Assembly (NCBI RefSeq): GCF_014699005.1
Contig: NZ_JACWZY010000009.1
Location: 1-64,000 of the forward strand
Source: Spirosoma profusum
Lineage (GTDB): Bacteria; Bacteroidota; Bacteroidia; Cytophagales; Spirosomataceae
Direction of reading: 5' to 3'
DNA: 64,000 nt
This document shows, in pieces, positions 53,858 through 62,653 of the stretch. A program made the position numbers and the translations under genes. The notes beneath the pieces are model-generated. The model was not told the DNA's origin. It ran no database searches and worked only from the letters and a program-made list of their open reading frames with translations. How positions within the stretch are numbered: the first letter of the stretch is position 1; the number at the start of each line of letters is the position of its first letter.

Positions 53858-55024
53858 ATGAATCTCAGTTCTTTACTACGTCCAGCTTTCGTACTAATTT
53901 GGTTCACTACGTTATCCGGGCAGGCGCAGAAACTTCCTGATAAAACCGAGATTCTGGCTAAGATGAGGCTGGCCAATACCTATTTCATGCAAGCCTGGCC
54001 CGATCCTGGTAAGGAAATCGTAACCAACAAAACACGCCCCAGTAACATCTGGACGCGGGCCGTTTATTACGAAGGGCTGATGGCTTTGTACGGAATCGAC
54101 AAACAAAAATCGTATTACGATTATGCCGTCGATTGGGGCGAAAAACACCATTGGGGACTACGTAGCGGCCCCAACACACGTAACGCCGATGATCAGTGCT
54201 GTGGGCAAACCTACATCGATTTGTACCTGATCGATCAGGCTGCCGGTCGCACTAAGCCGGAACGTATCGAGGCCATCAAAGCGTCAATCGATGCGATGGT
54301 CAGGAGCGACAAAATAGACGACTGGAACTGGATCGATGCGCTGCAAATGGCAATGCCGGTATTTGCCAAACTTGGTACGTTAGAAAAGGAACGTAGCGAA
54401 AGTGCCAACGCCTATTTCGAGAAGATGTATCAGATTTACAATTACTCGAAAACCAAACACGGCGGCAACGGTCTCTACAATTCCGAAGATCACCTGTGGT
54501 GGCGCGATAAGGATTTTGTGCCACCGTATAAAGAACCCAACGGTCAGGATTGTTACTGGTCGCGGGGGAACGGCTGGGTGGTAGCTGCGCTGGTACGTGT
54601 GCTGGAAATTTTGCCGAAGAATGCCCCGCATCGGGAAGAATATGAGAAAACGTATCTGGAAATGATACGTGCCTTACCCGCTCTTCAACGGCCGGATGGC
54701 TTCTGGAACGCGAGTTTGCATGACCCGACGAATTTTGGTGGTAAAGAGCTTTCCGGTACGGCGCTTTTTGTCTACGGCATGGTCTGGGGGATCAACCACG
54801 GCCTGCTGGATGGGAAAACGTATCGCCCCATCATCACGAAAGCCTGGAATGCCATGGTGAAAGACGCAGTTCATGACAATGGATTTCTGGGCTACGTTCA
54901 GGGAACAGGCAAAGAGCCTAAAGATGGCCAGCCTGTTACGTTCGACAGCAAACCTGATTTTGAGGATTACGGCCTCGGTTGTTTTCTGTTGGCTGGAACG
55001 GAATTGTATAAGCTGAAACGATAG
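53858..55024 (+). CDS. GH105/GH88 unsaturated rhamnogalacturonyl hydrolase
   Basis: 388 residues with a signal peptide (about 1-24, QAQ). An alpha6/alpha6 barrel is indicated by repeated aromatic helix motifs: RAVYYEGLMALY near 67, the catalytic Asp in RNADDQCCGQTY (109-119), DDWNWIDALQMAMPVF near 150, WSRGNGWVVAALVRVL near 225. This is the GH105 pattern. It removes the unsaturated galacturonic acid left by pectin lyases, releasing rhamnose-containing products in the periplasm. It links the rhamnose operon to rhamnogalacturonan use. Confidence 0.9.
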   Translation: MNLSSLLRPAFVLIWFTTLSGQAQKLPDKTEILAKMRLANTYFMQAWPDPGKEIVTNKTRPSNIWTRAVYYEGLMALYGIDKQKSYYDYAVDWGEKHHWGLRSGPNTRNADDQCCGQTYIDLYLIDQAAGRTKPERIEAIKASIDAMVRSDKIDDWNWIDALQMAMPVFAKLGTLEKERSESANAYFEKMYQIYNYSKTKHGGNGLYNSEDHLWWRDKDFVPPYKEPNGQDCYWSRGNGWVVAALVRVLEILPKNAPHREEYEKTYLEMIRALPALQRPDGFWNASLHDPTNFGGKELSGTALFVYGMVWGINHGLLDGKTYRPIITKAWNAMVKDAVHDNGFLGYVQGTGKEPKDGQPVTFDSKPDFEDYGLGCFLLAGTELYKLKR

Positions 55025-55084
55025 TACTAATTCCAGATTCAACGTATACTAACTAAAGAACAGGAACCCGAATCAATCTTTTAT

Positions 55085-55399
55085 ATGGAAGAGATTGCTT
55101 TTACAATGAAACTTAAACCCGGCGTTGAGGCTGAATACCTGCGCCGTCATGATGAAATATGGCCTGAGTTGTCTGCCTTGCTTACGAAGGCAGGTATCCG
55201 GGATTACTCCATTTTTCTGGATCGTGCTACCGGAACGCTCTTTGCCGTTCAGAAGCGAACCCCCGACCACACGGCCGATACGTTGCCCGAACAGGCCATT
55301 ATGCAGAAATGGTGGGCCTACATGGCTGACCTGATGGATACGTATCCAGATAATTCGCCAGTGGTGATACGTCTGGAACGGGTCTTTCACATGGATTAA
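55085..55399 (+). CDS. rhaM: L-rhamnose mutarotase
   Basis: 104 residues, the exact RhaM size. [24 protein letters not shown] carries the catalytic His22; [14 protein letters not shown] and [18 protein letters not shown] complete the family pattern (W-W-x-x-M-A-x-x-M). It interconverts alpha- and beta-rhamnose to feed the isomerase. It sits 60 bp after the GH105 gene and before a sialidase-fold gene. Confidence 0.96.
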   Translation: MEEIAFTMKLKPGVEAEYLRRHDEIWPELSALLTKAGIRDYSIFLDRATGTLFAVQKRTPDHTADTLPEQAIMQKWWAYMADLMDTYPDNSPVVIRLERVFHMD

Positions 55400-55437
55400 T
55401 CATTTATTCGGCTTTCCTTCACTTTTTACAAGTTTAC

Positions 55438-56481
55438 ATGAAAAAACATTGGCTACTTGTTCTGGCGACATTGTTTACGTTTACGCCAAAAGTTCTGGCG
55501 CAGTCAGATAACCCGGCTGTTCGTCAGCGCGAATTTATTTATGAACAAGCTCCTTTCCCCGAATGCCACGCATCGACGCTGGCCGAGACGCCACAGGGAA
55601 TTGTAGCAGCCTGGTTTGGTGGTACAGAAGAACGCCATCCGGATGTTGGTATATGGGTTAGCAGCCGCACGAAAACCAACTGGACAACTCCCGTAGAGGT
55701 AGCCAATGGCGTACAACCCGATGGCAAACGATTGCCTTGCTGGAATCCAGTTCTGTTTCAGGTTCCAAAAGGCGAATTGATACTATTCTACAAAGTTGGG
55801 CCGAGTCCATCGACCTGGTGGGGATTGTTGAAGCGCTCGAAGGATAATGGTAAAACCTGGTCGGCGGCTGAGAAACTGCCAGATGGTATTTTGGGGCCAA
55901 TCAAAAATAAACCAGTCCTGTTGCCCTCCGGCGTATTGCTGTGTCCAACCAGTTCGGAAGATAATAACTGGCGGGTGCATTTCGAGATGACCAGCGACTG
56001 GGGTAAAACCTGGACCCGAACACCAGCCATCAACGACGGCGTTACCGACGGAGCCATCCAGCCGAGTGTATTGTTCCACCCGAACGGCCAATTGCAGATA
56101 CTTTGCCGGAGCCAGAAACTGGGTTTTATTCAGGAAAGCTGGTCGAAAGATGGCGGTAAAACCTGGTCTAAACTGGAAAAAACCGAGCTACCTAATCCTA
56201 ATTCAGGCACCGACGCTGTTACGTTGAAAGATGGCCGACAAGTGCTGGTGTATAATCCAACCACAAGGACAGGGAACAAAAATGGGCCACGTACGCCACT
56301 CGACGTAGCAATCTCCAGCGACGGCAAAACCTGGAAAACGCTGGCCGTTCTCGAAAACGAACCCGGTGAATACTCATATCCAGCTGTTATTCAGACCGAA
56401 GACGGGCTTATACACGTAACGTACACCTGGAAACGTCAGCGCGTCCGACACGTAGTGCTTGACGCGAGTAAAAGGCCTTAA
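55438..56481 (+). CDS. Sialidase-fold (BNR/Asp-box) exported protein
   Basis: 347 residues with a signal peptide (about 1-22, VLAQ). Asp-box motifs S-x-D-x-G-x-T-W recur (SKDNGKTWSAAE, TSDWGKTWTRTP, SKDGGKTWSKLE, SSDGKTWKTL), so it is a six-bladed propeller of the BNR type. The opening PFPECHASTLAETPQG carries the CHAST motif of a subgroup lacking the FRIP sialidase motif. Its place in a rhamnose/GH105 operon argues for a plant-polymer substrate rather than sialic acid. The exact reaction is unknown. Confidence 0.8.
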   Translation: MKKHWLLVLATLFTFTPKVLAQSDNPAVRQREFIYEQAPFPECHASTLAETPQGIVAAWFGGTEERHPDVGIWVSSRTKTNWTTPVEVANGVQPDGKRLPCWNPVLFQVPKGELILFYKVGPSPSTWWGLLKRSKDNGKTWSAAEKLPDGILGPIKNKPVLLPSGVLLCPTSSEDNNWRVHFEMTSDWGKTWTRTPAINDGVTDGAIQPSVLFHPNGQLQILCRSQKLGFIQESWSKDGGKTWSKLEKTELPNPNSGTDAVTLKDGRQVLVYNPTTRTGNKNGPRTPLDVAISSDGKTWKTLAVLENEPGEYSYPAVIQTEDGLIHVTYTWKRQRVRHVVLDASKRP

Positions 56482-56485
56482 AATC

Positions 56486-56583
56486 GTTTTTAACGGCAAA
56501 GAGCGCTGAGGTAAGCGCAAAGGTTCGCTAAGTTATCTCGGCAAACTTTTGCGCTTACCTCAGCGCTCTTTGCCGTTAAAAAC
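56486..56583. terminator. Bidirectional terminator, 40-bp stem, GCAAAGAGCGC family
   Basis: Arms 56486-56525 and 56544-56583 pair at 39 of 40 positions with an 18-nt loop. It lies between convergent genes. Each arm is a degenerate tandem of GCAAAG/GCTGAGG words ending in T-rich sequence on both sides. Confidence 0.85.
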
Positions 56584-56589
56584 ACTACG

Positions 56590-57627
56590 TTACTTTTTAG
56601 CTTCTTCTACTTTTTTCGCCGTCGGAATATGGGTAACATCCCGTTCCTGTTCAGTTTGTTCGACGTACACTGCATAATCAGCCGGTTCAATTTTAACCCC
56701 AAAATGGTTGGCATAAGCCAGGGTAAATTCCGCTCCGAAATAAAGAATGGCTGCGGTGTAATAAATCCAGGTTAGAATCACGATCAGTGAGCCAGCAGCT
56801 CCATACGCTGAACTGGTACTGGTGGTTTCGATGTACAACCCAATTATGTATTGCCCCAGCATAAATAATAGGGCCGTAAAAATAGCTCCCCAGCGCACAT
56901 CTTTCCAGGAAATCTTAGCGTCGGGTAATACCTTGAAAATAACGGCAAACAGGACGGCAATCACTACTGTACTGATTGAAAAATTAATGGCCATAATAAT
57001 ATAAACCCCAAGACCCGGGATAAAGCGGACCAAATAATCGCTCAGAGCAGCGACAATTCCATTAACAATAAGCGAAACCAGTAGCAGAAAGCCTAAACTT
57101 ACTATTAGCGAAGAGGACAGTAACCGGTCTTTCAACAACTTCACCCAGCCCCGTTTGGGCTTCGGCTTCACGCGCCAGATTAGGTTGATCGAATCCTGAA
57201 TTTCGACAAACAGACTACTAGCGCCAACCAGTAACGTGACAATACCGATAATCAAGGCTGTATTGGTTTTGCCCGACAGTTCAACGTTTTTAATCATTTC
57301 CTGAATCTGTTTGGCGGCTTCGTTGCCTACCAGTCCATTGATCTGCGAAAAAATTTGCCCGCGAATGGCTTCTTCGCCGAAGAAAATACTGAATAATGAA
57401 ATAATGAGTACCAGCAGCGGAGCCAGCGAAAACACGGTATAATAGGCTAAAGCCGCGCTTAATTTCAGGCAGCGATCATCCTGAAACCCACTAAATGCAT
57501 CTTTGAGAACTGTCCACAGGTTGGGGAAAAAACCCTCTTTAACCTTGTTCTTCTTCGTTGTTTCGGTCGGCATAGGTATTGAATTGGCGAATAGATTCCG
57601 ATATATCCGCGTAAATAGGTTTGCCAT
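56590..57627 (-). CDS. YihY/BrkB-family inner membrane protein
   Basis: 345 residues with six membrane helices. Family marks are LSAALAYYTVFSLAPLLVLII near 57, LFVEIQDSINLIWRVKPKP near 140 and SSAYGAAGSLIVILTWIYYTAAILYFGAEFT near 270. Function of the family is unsettled (often labelled virulence factor BrkB or ribonuclease BN by mistake). An alternative start at 57573 (MPTETTKK) would drop 18 residues. The tail is charged (THIPTAKKVEEAKK). Single gene. Confidence 0.9.
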   Translation of the reverse strand: MANLFTRIYRNLFANSIPMPTETTKKNKVKEGFFPNLWTVLKDAFSGFQDDRCLKLSAALAYYTVFSLAPLLVLIISLFSIFFGEEAIRGQIFSQINGLVGNEAAKQIQEMIKNVELSGKTNTALIIGIVTLLVGASSLFVEIQDSINLIWRVKPKPKRGWVKLLKDRLLSSSLIVSLGFLLLVSLIVNGIVAALSDYLVRFIPGLGVYIIMAINFSISTVVIAVLFAVIFKVLPDAKISWKDVRWGAIFTALLFMLGQYIIGLYIETTSTSSAYGAAGSLIVILTWIYYTAAILYFGAEFTLAYANHFGVKIEPADYAVYVEQTEQERDVTHIPTAKKVEEAKK

Positions 57628-57754
57628 GGTGTATAAGATTTGTCAGAATGCCTGAAGCAATCCCAATCCACTGAGATAACTACGTTGAGGAAAACTTGTT
57701 ACTGCCTGGGGTTGATAGAGCCCATTCTGGTACCTAAAAAGTGAGATAAGTTCC

Positions 57755-57793
57755 ACTGGTTTACTTTTCTGAACAATACGCGTGGGAACCAGT
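57755..57793. promoter_or_regulatory. Inverted repeat upstream of the molybdenum hydroxylase operon
   Basis: ACTGGTT (57755-57761) and AACCAGT (57787-57793) form a 7-bp inverted repeat with a 25-nt spacer, 41 bp before the first gene. It could be an operator; the support is weak. Confidence 0.25.
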
Positions 57794-57833
57794 TCGGACA
57801 GTATAAAGATGCAATAGACTTATTCCGAACGTT

Positions 57834-58388
57834 ATGAACCTTACTACGGAAGCCCCTCTTATATCCAAAAAAACGCCGTTGTTACCCGCAACCCACTCCG
57901 TCAGGTTGACCGTCAACGGGAGCGAACGAGAACTGCAACTGGCCCCCTGGACCTCGCTGCTCGACGCGCTACGTGAATACATGCATCTGACCGGAACCAA
58001 AAAAGGTTGCGATCACGGCCAGTGTGGAGCCTGCACAGTTCTGGTCGACGGTAAACGTATCAACTCCTGCCTGACGCTGGCCATTATGCAGGAAGGAAAA
58101 TCGATTACAACTATCGAAGGAATCGTGCAGTCAGAAGGGGGTGCTACGTCGGAACGTAGTGATCTGCATCCGATGCAGCAGGCCTTTATCGAGCACGATG
58201 CTTTTCAGTGCGGGTACTGTACGCCAGGGCAAATTTGTTCGGCTATCGGAATGATGCACGAAGGACACGCGAAAACAGCGGATGATGTTCGTGAACTGAT
58301 GAGCGGAAATATCTGTCGCTGTGGGGCTTACCCAAATATTGTTACGGCCATTCAGTCTGTTATGCACCCGCAACCTGATACGTTATGA
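57834..58388 (+). CDS. Molybdenum hydroxylase 2Fe-2S subunit (PaoA/YagT type)
   Basis: 184 residues. The plant-type ferredoxin cluster is bound by Cys59, Cys64, Cys67 and Cys79 (KGCDHGQCGAC), and the second cluster by Cys126, Cys129, Cys161 and Cys163 (FQCGYC, ICRCG). It passes electrons from the molybdenum subunit to FAD. Unlike E. coli PaoA there is no twin-arginine signal; the N-terminal 20 residues are not hydrophobic, so the complex is probably cytosolic. First gene of an operon whose genes overlap by 4 bp (ATGA). Confidence 0.94.
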   Translation: MNLTTEAPLISKKTPLLPATHSVRLTVNGSERELQLAPWTSLLDALREYMHLTGTKKGCDHGQCGACTVLVDGKRINSCLTLAIMQEGKSITTIEGIVQSEGGATSERSDLHPMQQAFIEHDAFQCGYCTPGQICSAIGMMHEGHAKTADDVRELMSGNICRCGAYPNIVTAIQSVMHPQPDTL

Positions 58389-59392
58389 ACCCATTTGCTT
58401 ACACAAGAGCCGAGGGCGTCAGCAATGCCGTACGCGAACGCGCTTCGGAACATACTGCCAAATTCATTGCTGGCGGAACGAACATCATTGACCTGATGAA
58501 GGAAAATGTGGAGCGCCCTTCGCGCCTGATCGATATAACGCACTTACCGCTGGCTACCGTCGACGAAATGGAAAATGGTGGTATCCGGTTGGGCGCCCTC
58601 ATGACCAATGCCGACACGGCTTATCACCCCAAAATAGCCGAACGCTACCCGTTGCTGTCAAAGGCGATTCTGGCAGGGGCGTCGCCCCAACTGCGGAATA
58701 TGGCGACCGATGGTGGCAATCTGATGCAACGGACTCGCTGCTATTATTTCTACGACGTAGCAACGCCCTGTAACAAGCGGGAACCTGGCTCCGGCTGCTC
58801 GGCCATTGAGGGATACAACCGGATTCACGCCATTTTAGGGACTCGGGATACTAATCAGGATATTCACTGCATCGCTACGCATCCGTCGGATATGTGCGTG
58901 GCACTGGCTGCGCTTGAAGCCGTTGTGAACGTAACAGGGCCTTACGGGGAACGTAGCATTCCGTTTGCCGAATTTCACCGTTTGCCGGGCAATACACCCC
59001 ATATTGATAATACCCTTCAGGATGATGAACTCATAACGGCCATTGACTTACCCGCGCGTGGTTTCCCCGACCATTACGCATATATCAAACTGCGCGATCG
59101 CACTTCCTACGCGTTTGCGCTGGTGTCGGTTGCGGCAGCGCTGGAACTGGAAAATGGACGTATCGCTGAAGCCCGAATTACCCTGGGTGGTGTGGCACAT
59201 AAGCCCTGGCGACGGCTAGACGTAGAAGCTATACTGATCGATAAAGTACCTTCTAAGGGAGTTTTTCAGCAGGCAGCCGACGCCATGCTGGAAGGGGCTC
59301 AAGGTTTCGGGCACAATACGTTTAAAATAGAACTGGCTAAACGGGCTATCGTGAGAGCACTGACGGAGGCCACAAATCTTAATTCGTTATGA
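58385..59392 (+). CDS. Molybdenum hydroxylase FAD subunit (PaoB/YagS type)
   Basis: 335 residues. FAD-binding AKFIAGGTNIIDLMKENV near 29-45 and the second motif ATDGGNLMQRTRCYYFYD near 117-134, followed by a Cys-containing loop (NKREPGSGCSAIEGYNR) that in PaoB binds an extra 4Fe-4S cluster, then IHCIATHPSDMCVAL. It accepts electrons from the 2Fe-2S subunit. Overlaps both neighbours by 4 bp, showing tight coupling. Confidence 0.93.
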   Translation: MNPFAYTRAEGVSNAVRERASEHTAKFIAGGTNIIDLMKENVERPSRLIDITHLPLATVDEMENGGIRLGALMTNADTAYHPKIAERYPLLSKAILAGASPQLRNMATDGGNLMQRTRCYYFYDVATPCNKREPGSGCSAIEGYNRIHAILGTRDTNQDIHCIATHPSDMCVALAALEAVVNVTGPYGERSIPFAEFHRLPGNTPHIDNTLQDDELITAIDLPARGFPDHYAYIKLRDRTSYAFALVSVAAALELENGRIAEARITLGGVAHKPWRRLDVEAILIDKVPSKGVFQQAADAMLEGAQGFGHNTFKIELAKRAIVRALTEATNLNSL

Positions 59393-61635
59393 CGCAGTAC
59401 GTTGGAAAACCCCTGAGCCGCGTCGACGGCTACGATAAAGTGACCGGAAAAGCTAAATACGCAGCCGAGTTCGACGTACCGGATCTGCTTTATGGCTACG
59501 TAGTGAATAGTGCCATCACGAAAGGGAAAATCAAACGTATCGACACGCAGGCTGCCCTGAACCTGCCCGGCGTTGTAAAAGTATTTACGCACGAGAACCG
59601 GCCTAAAATCGCCTGGTTCGACATGAAGTATAAAGACCAGGATGCGCCCCCAGGTTCGCCATTCCGACCGTTACGTGATGCAAATATTGTGTATAACGCA
59701 CAACCCATTGCACTGGTCGTTGCCGATACGTTCGAAATGGCCCGCTACGCGGCTTCACTGGTAGAAATTGAGTATGAGGAAGATAAACATGAAACCGCAG
59801 TAGAGACGAATCGACATAAGGCGCGTAAACCTTCCGTGGGTCTTACTACGTTGTTTAAGCCTGGTCCGCCAAAACCACGTGGTAATTTCGAAGAATCCTT
59901 CAGTGCATCTCCGGTGCAGATGACTGGCGAATACATGCATAGTATGGAGCATCATAACCCGATGGAAATGTTCGCCAGTACGGTGGTGTATGAAAAAGGG
60001 CGGCATAAATCGGGCGGGCGCTACACGATCTACGACAAAACTCAGGGCGTAACGAACAGTATTCTGTACGTATCGCAGGTGTTCGATATTCCGTTTAAAG
60101 ACATTCGTGTAATTTCCCCCTATGTTGGTGGTGCCTTTGGGTCTGGATTACGCCCTCAGTATCAGTTGTTTATGGCCGTGATGGCCGCTCGCGAACTGAA
60201 ACGTTCAGTGCGGGTTACGCTGACACGCCAGCAAATGTTTTCGTTAGGATATCGGCCGGCTAACGTGCAGACGGTGGCGCTGGGCGCATCGGCCGATGGA
60301 AAAATGACGGCTCTCTATCACGGTGTCGTTTCTGAAACGTCTCAGTATGAGGATTATACTGAAGTGATCGCCAATTGGGGAGCGATGCTATATCCGGTTG
60401 AAAATTACAAACTTGACCACAAATTGGTGCATCTGGACGTAGCAACGCCCATGGACATGCGGGCGCCGGGTGGCGTTACGGGCGTCTCTGTGCTCGAATG
60501 TGCCGTTGACGAGCTGGCATTTAATGCAGGTATTGATCCGGTTGAATTCCGACTGATGAACTATACCGAGCGCGATCAGATTGCCGATCTGCCCTACTCC
60601 AGTAAAGAATTGCGGGAGTGTTTTCGGCAGGGGGCCGAACGATTTGGTTGGGTAAAGAGGAAGCCGGAACCCCGCTCCATGCGCCGGGGAGGTACGCTCA
60701 TTGGCTGGGGAATGGCTACCGGAATCTGGGACGCATTTCACATGCCAGCTCGTGCCGAAGCCGTGCTGATGGTGAATGGAAAACTGCGCGTAAGCAGCGC
60801 CACCGCCGATATTGGGACCGGTACGTACACCATCATGACGCAGATTGCCGCCGACACGCTCGGAATGCCAATTGAAGACGTACTATTTAAACTCGGTGAT
60901 AGTGATATGCCAGCCGCGCCCATCGAAGGAGGCTCCTGGACAGCCGCTACGGTTGGAACGGCGGTGAAAACGGTTTGCGATGATTTGGCTAAAAAACTCT
61001 TCAAAATCGCCCGTAAAATGCCCAATTCGCCCTTTGCCAAAGCCACGTTTACTGACGTAGTATTTGCTGATAAAGCGATTCAGTTGAAAAACGATACGTC
61101 GGTTTCCGTTTCCTTACAGGCTGTTGTCGATGCCAACGGTGGGGCGGCTGTGCGGGAAACGTCGTCGGCATTACCAAATCTGTTCAAGCAGCGAAAATAC
61201 GCCCGTGCGACTCATTCAGCGGCCTTTGCGGAGGTAGAAGTTGATGAAGATTTTGGTACGGTTCGCGTAACGCGATTGGTAAGTGCCATTGCCGCCGGGA
61301 AGATTCTGAATCCAAAAACGGCACGTAGCCAGATCATTGGTGGCATGGTGTGGGGGATCAGCAAGGCGCTGGAAGAAGAAAGCGTAATGGATCACCAATT
61401 CGGCCGAATCATGAATCACAACCTGGCCGAATACCACGTAGCAGTCAACGCCGACATTCAGGATCTCGATGTGATTTTCGTGGAAGAGAACGACGACATC
61501 GTGAATCCATTGGGCGTGAAAGGAGTAGGGGAGATCGGGCTGGTAGCGGTACCGGCGGCCATTGCCAACGCCGTTTTTCACGCCACCGGCAAACGGATCA
61601 GGACGTTGCCTATTACGCTGGATAAACTGCTGTAA
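59389..61635 (+). CDS. Molybdenum hydroxylase catalytic subunit (PaoC/YagR type)
   Basis: 748 residues. DKVTGKAKYAAEFDVP near 17, VGGAFGSGLRPQYQLF near 245, the RAPGGVTGVSVLECAVDELA block near 360 and GGSWTAATVGTAV near 510 are molybdopterin-contacting regions of the xanthine oxidase family. The catalytic Glu lies in GVKGVGEIGL, at about residue 715. It hydroxylates aldehydes or N-heterocycles at a Mo centre; PaoC-like enzymes oxidise aromatic aldehydes, but the substrate here is not shown. No XdhC/PaoD maturation gene follows; a terminator does. Confidence 0.94.
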   Translation: MTQYVGKPLSRVDGYDKVTGKAKYAAEFDVPDLLYGYVVNSAITKGKIKRIDTQAALNLPGVVKVFTHENRPKIAWFDMKYKDQDAPPGSPFRPLRDANIVYNAQPIALVVADTFEMARYAASLVEIEYEEDKHETAVETNRHKARKPSVGLTTLFKPGPPKPRGNFEESFSASPVQMTGEYMHSMEHHNPMEMFASTVVYEKGRHKSGGRYTIYDKTQGVTNSILYVSQVFDIPFKDIRVISPYVGGAFGSGLRPQYQLFMAVMAARELKRSVRVTLTRQQMFSLGYRPANVQTVALGASADGKMTALYHGVVSETSQYEDYTEVIANWGAMLYPVENYKLDHKLVHLDVATPMDMRAPGGVTGVSVLECAVDELAFNAGIDPVEFRLMNYTERDQIADLPYSSKELRECFRQGAERFGWVKRKPEPRSMRRGGTLIGWGMATGIWDAFHMPARAEAVLMVNGKLRVSSATADIGTGTYTIMTQIAADTLGMPIEDVLFKLGDSDMPAAPIEGGSWTAATVGTAVKTVCDDLAKKLFKIARKMPNSPFAKATFTDVVFADKAIQLKNDTSVSVSLQAVVDANGGAAVRETSSALPNLFKQRKYARATHSAAFAEVEVDEDFGTVRVTRLVSAIAAGKILNPKTARSQIIGGMVWGISKALEEESVMDHQFGRIMNHNLAEYHVAVNADIQDLDVIFVEENDDIVNPLGVKGVGEIGLVAVPAAIANAVFHATGKRIRTLPITLDKLL

Positions 61636-61644
61636 ATGAAAAGT

Positions 61645-61679
61645 GTCGGCCCCGACAGGCAGAGTCTGTCGGGGCCGAC
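61645..61679 (+). terminator. Terminator of the molybdenum hydroxylase operon
   Basis: GTCGGCCCCGACAG (61645-61658) pairs perfectly with 61666-61679 around a 7-nt loop, 9 bp after the stop codon. It also serves the convergent operon ending at 61688. Confidence 0.85.
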
Positions 61680-61687
61680 TAGACAAT

Positions 61688-62251
61688 TTAAACTCTAAGT
61701 GAGCCACGGAACCCCCTGACACCGTAGTACGATTCGGCCCCGTTGTGATACAGAAAAATAGTGTCGTAGCGATAATCGCAGTAGAGCGCACCGCCAAGTT
61801 TTCGAATTGCCGAAGGCGTTTGTATCCAGCTCGACGTTTTCGCGTCGAACTTTCCAAGTTTCTGTAACTCACGATATTCTTCTTCCGTCAACAGCTCAAT
61901 ACCCATATCGGTTGCCATCCCAACGGCGCTGTTTCCCGGTTTATTTTCTTTCCTCGATTCCAGCGCTTCGCGGTCGTAACAAATGCTCCGGCGGCCTTTA
62001 GGTGTTTCCGGTGAACAATCGTAAAAAATGTATTCGCCCGTCCTGGTATCCTGACCTACTACGTCTGGTTCACCACCCGTATTTTCCATTTCGTTAAGCG
62101 ACCATAGTTTACCTGGATTTGCTTCCAGTTTTGCCTGAACTTCAGCCCAGTCAAGACCGGAATGACGGTTCATGTTTTTGTCAAAACGAGCTTTCAATAC
62201 GTTGAGAAGTTCTTTCTGTTGTTCGCTCGATAATTGATTTTCAGTATTCAT
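61688..62251 (-). CDS. DUF4256 protein
   Basis: 187 residues. The pattern LNVLKARFDKNMNRHSGLDW then LEANPGKLWSLNEMENTGGEPDVV, YIFYDCSPETPKGRRSICYDREAL, and GGALYCDYRYDTIFLYHNGAESYYGVRGFRG is DUF4256 from end to end (each given here in part). No function is known. It is the last gene of the ArsR-led operon, 12 bp after the DoxX-like gene. Confidence 0.9.
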   Translation of the reverse strand: MNTENQLSSEQQKELLNVLKARFDKNMNRHSGLDWAEVQAKLEANPGKLWSLNEMENTGGEPDVVGQDTRTGEYIFYDCSPETPKGRRSICYDREALESRKENKPGNSAVGMATDMGIELLTEEEYRELQKLGKFDAKTSSWIQTPSAIRKLGGALYCDYRYDTIFLYHNGAESYYGVRGFRGSLRV

Positions 62252-62263
62252 TTTATTTGTTGT

Positions 62264-62653
62264 TTAATTAAGGAAAACTAGTTTTCTAGTATCGGGGCGG
62301 AAATACCAGGATACGATGGTAAGCGCCAGTAGAAGCAAGGCAGGCAGGATTTCAGGGATTGGGTCACCCGATGCGATATGTGAAAATATCGCTCCAGACA
62401 TCATAAAGAAGAAACCGGCATACGCCCATTCTTTTAGTAAAGGAAATTTAGGAATGAGCACGGCTACCACGCCCAGAATTTTGCAGATGCCCAGCAAGTT
62501 TAGCAAATACGCTGGATAACCCGCATGCGTGAGCATATCGAGGCCGCCCTGACCCTCCTTCATGGTCAATAACTGGACTACGCCGGTCGACAGCATCCCC
62601 AAAGAAAGCCAAAGGGTAGCTACCCAATAGATGATTTTATTGCGCTTTGTCAT
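62264..62653 (-). CDS. DoxX-like membrane protein
   Basis: 129 residues with four membrane helices, the DoxX/DoxX_2 size. The start IIYWVATLWLSLGMLSTGVVQLL and the LLNLLGICKILGVVAVLIPKFPLLKEWAYAGFFF stretch fit the family. It overlaps the end of the SRPBCC gene upstream by 17 bp, so they are translated from one mRNA. In such ArsR-SRPBCC-DoxX operons of Bacteroidota the role is unknown. Confidence 0.85.
   Translation of the reverse strand: MTKRNKIIYWVATLWLSLGMLSTGVVQLLTMKEGQGGLDMLTHAGYPAYLLNLLGICKILGVVAVLIPKFPLLKEWAYAGFFFMMSGAIFSHIASGDPIPEILPALLLLALTIVSWYFRPDTRKLVFLN

Noticed and set aside
55438..56481. Naming this protein a sialidase (nanH)
   Set aside because: Asp boxes alone do not show sialidase activity; FRIP is missing and the gene context points to rhamnose polymers.
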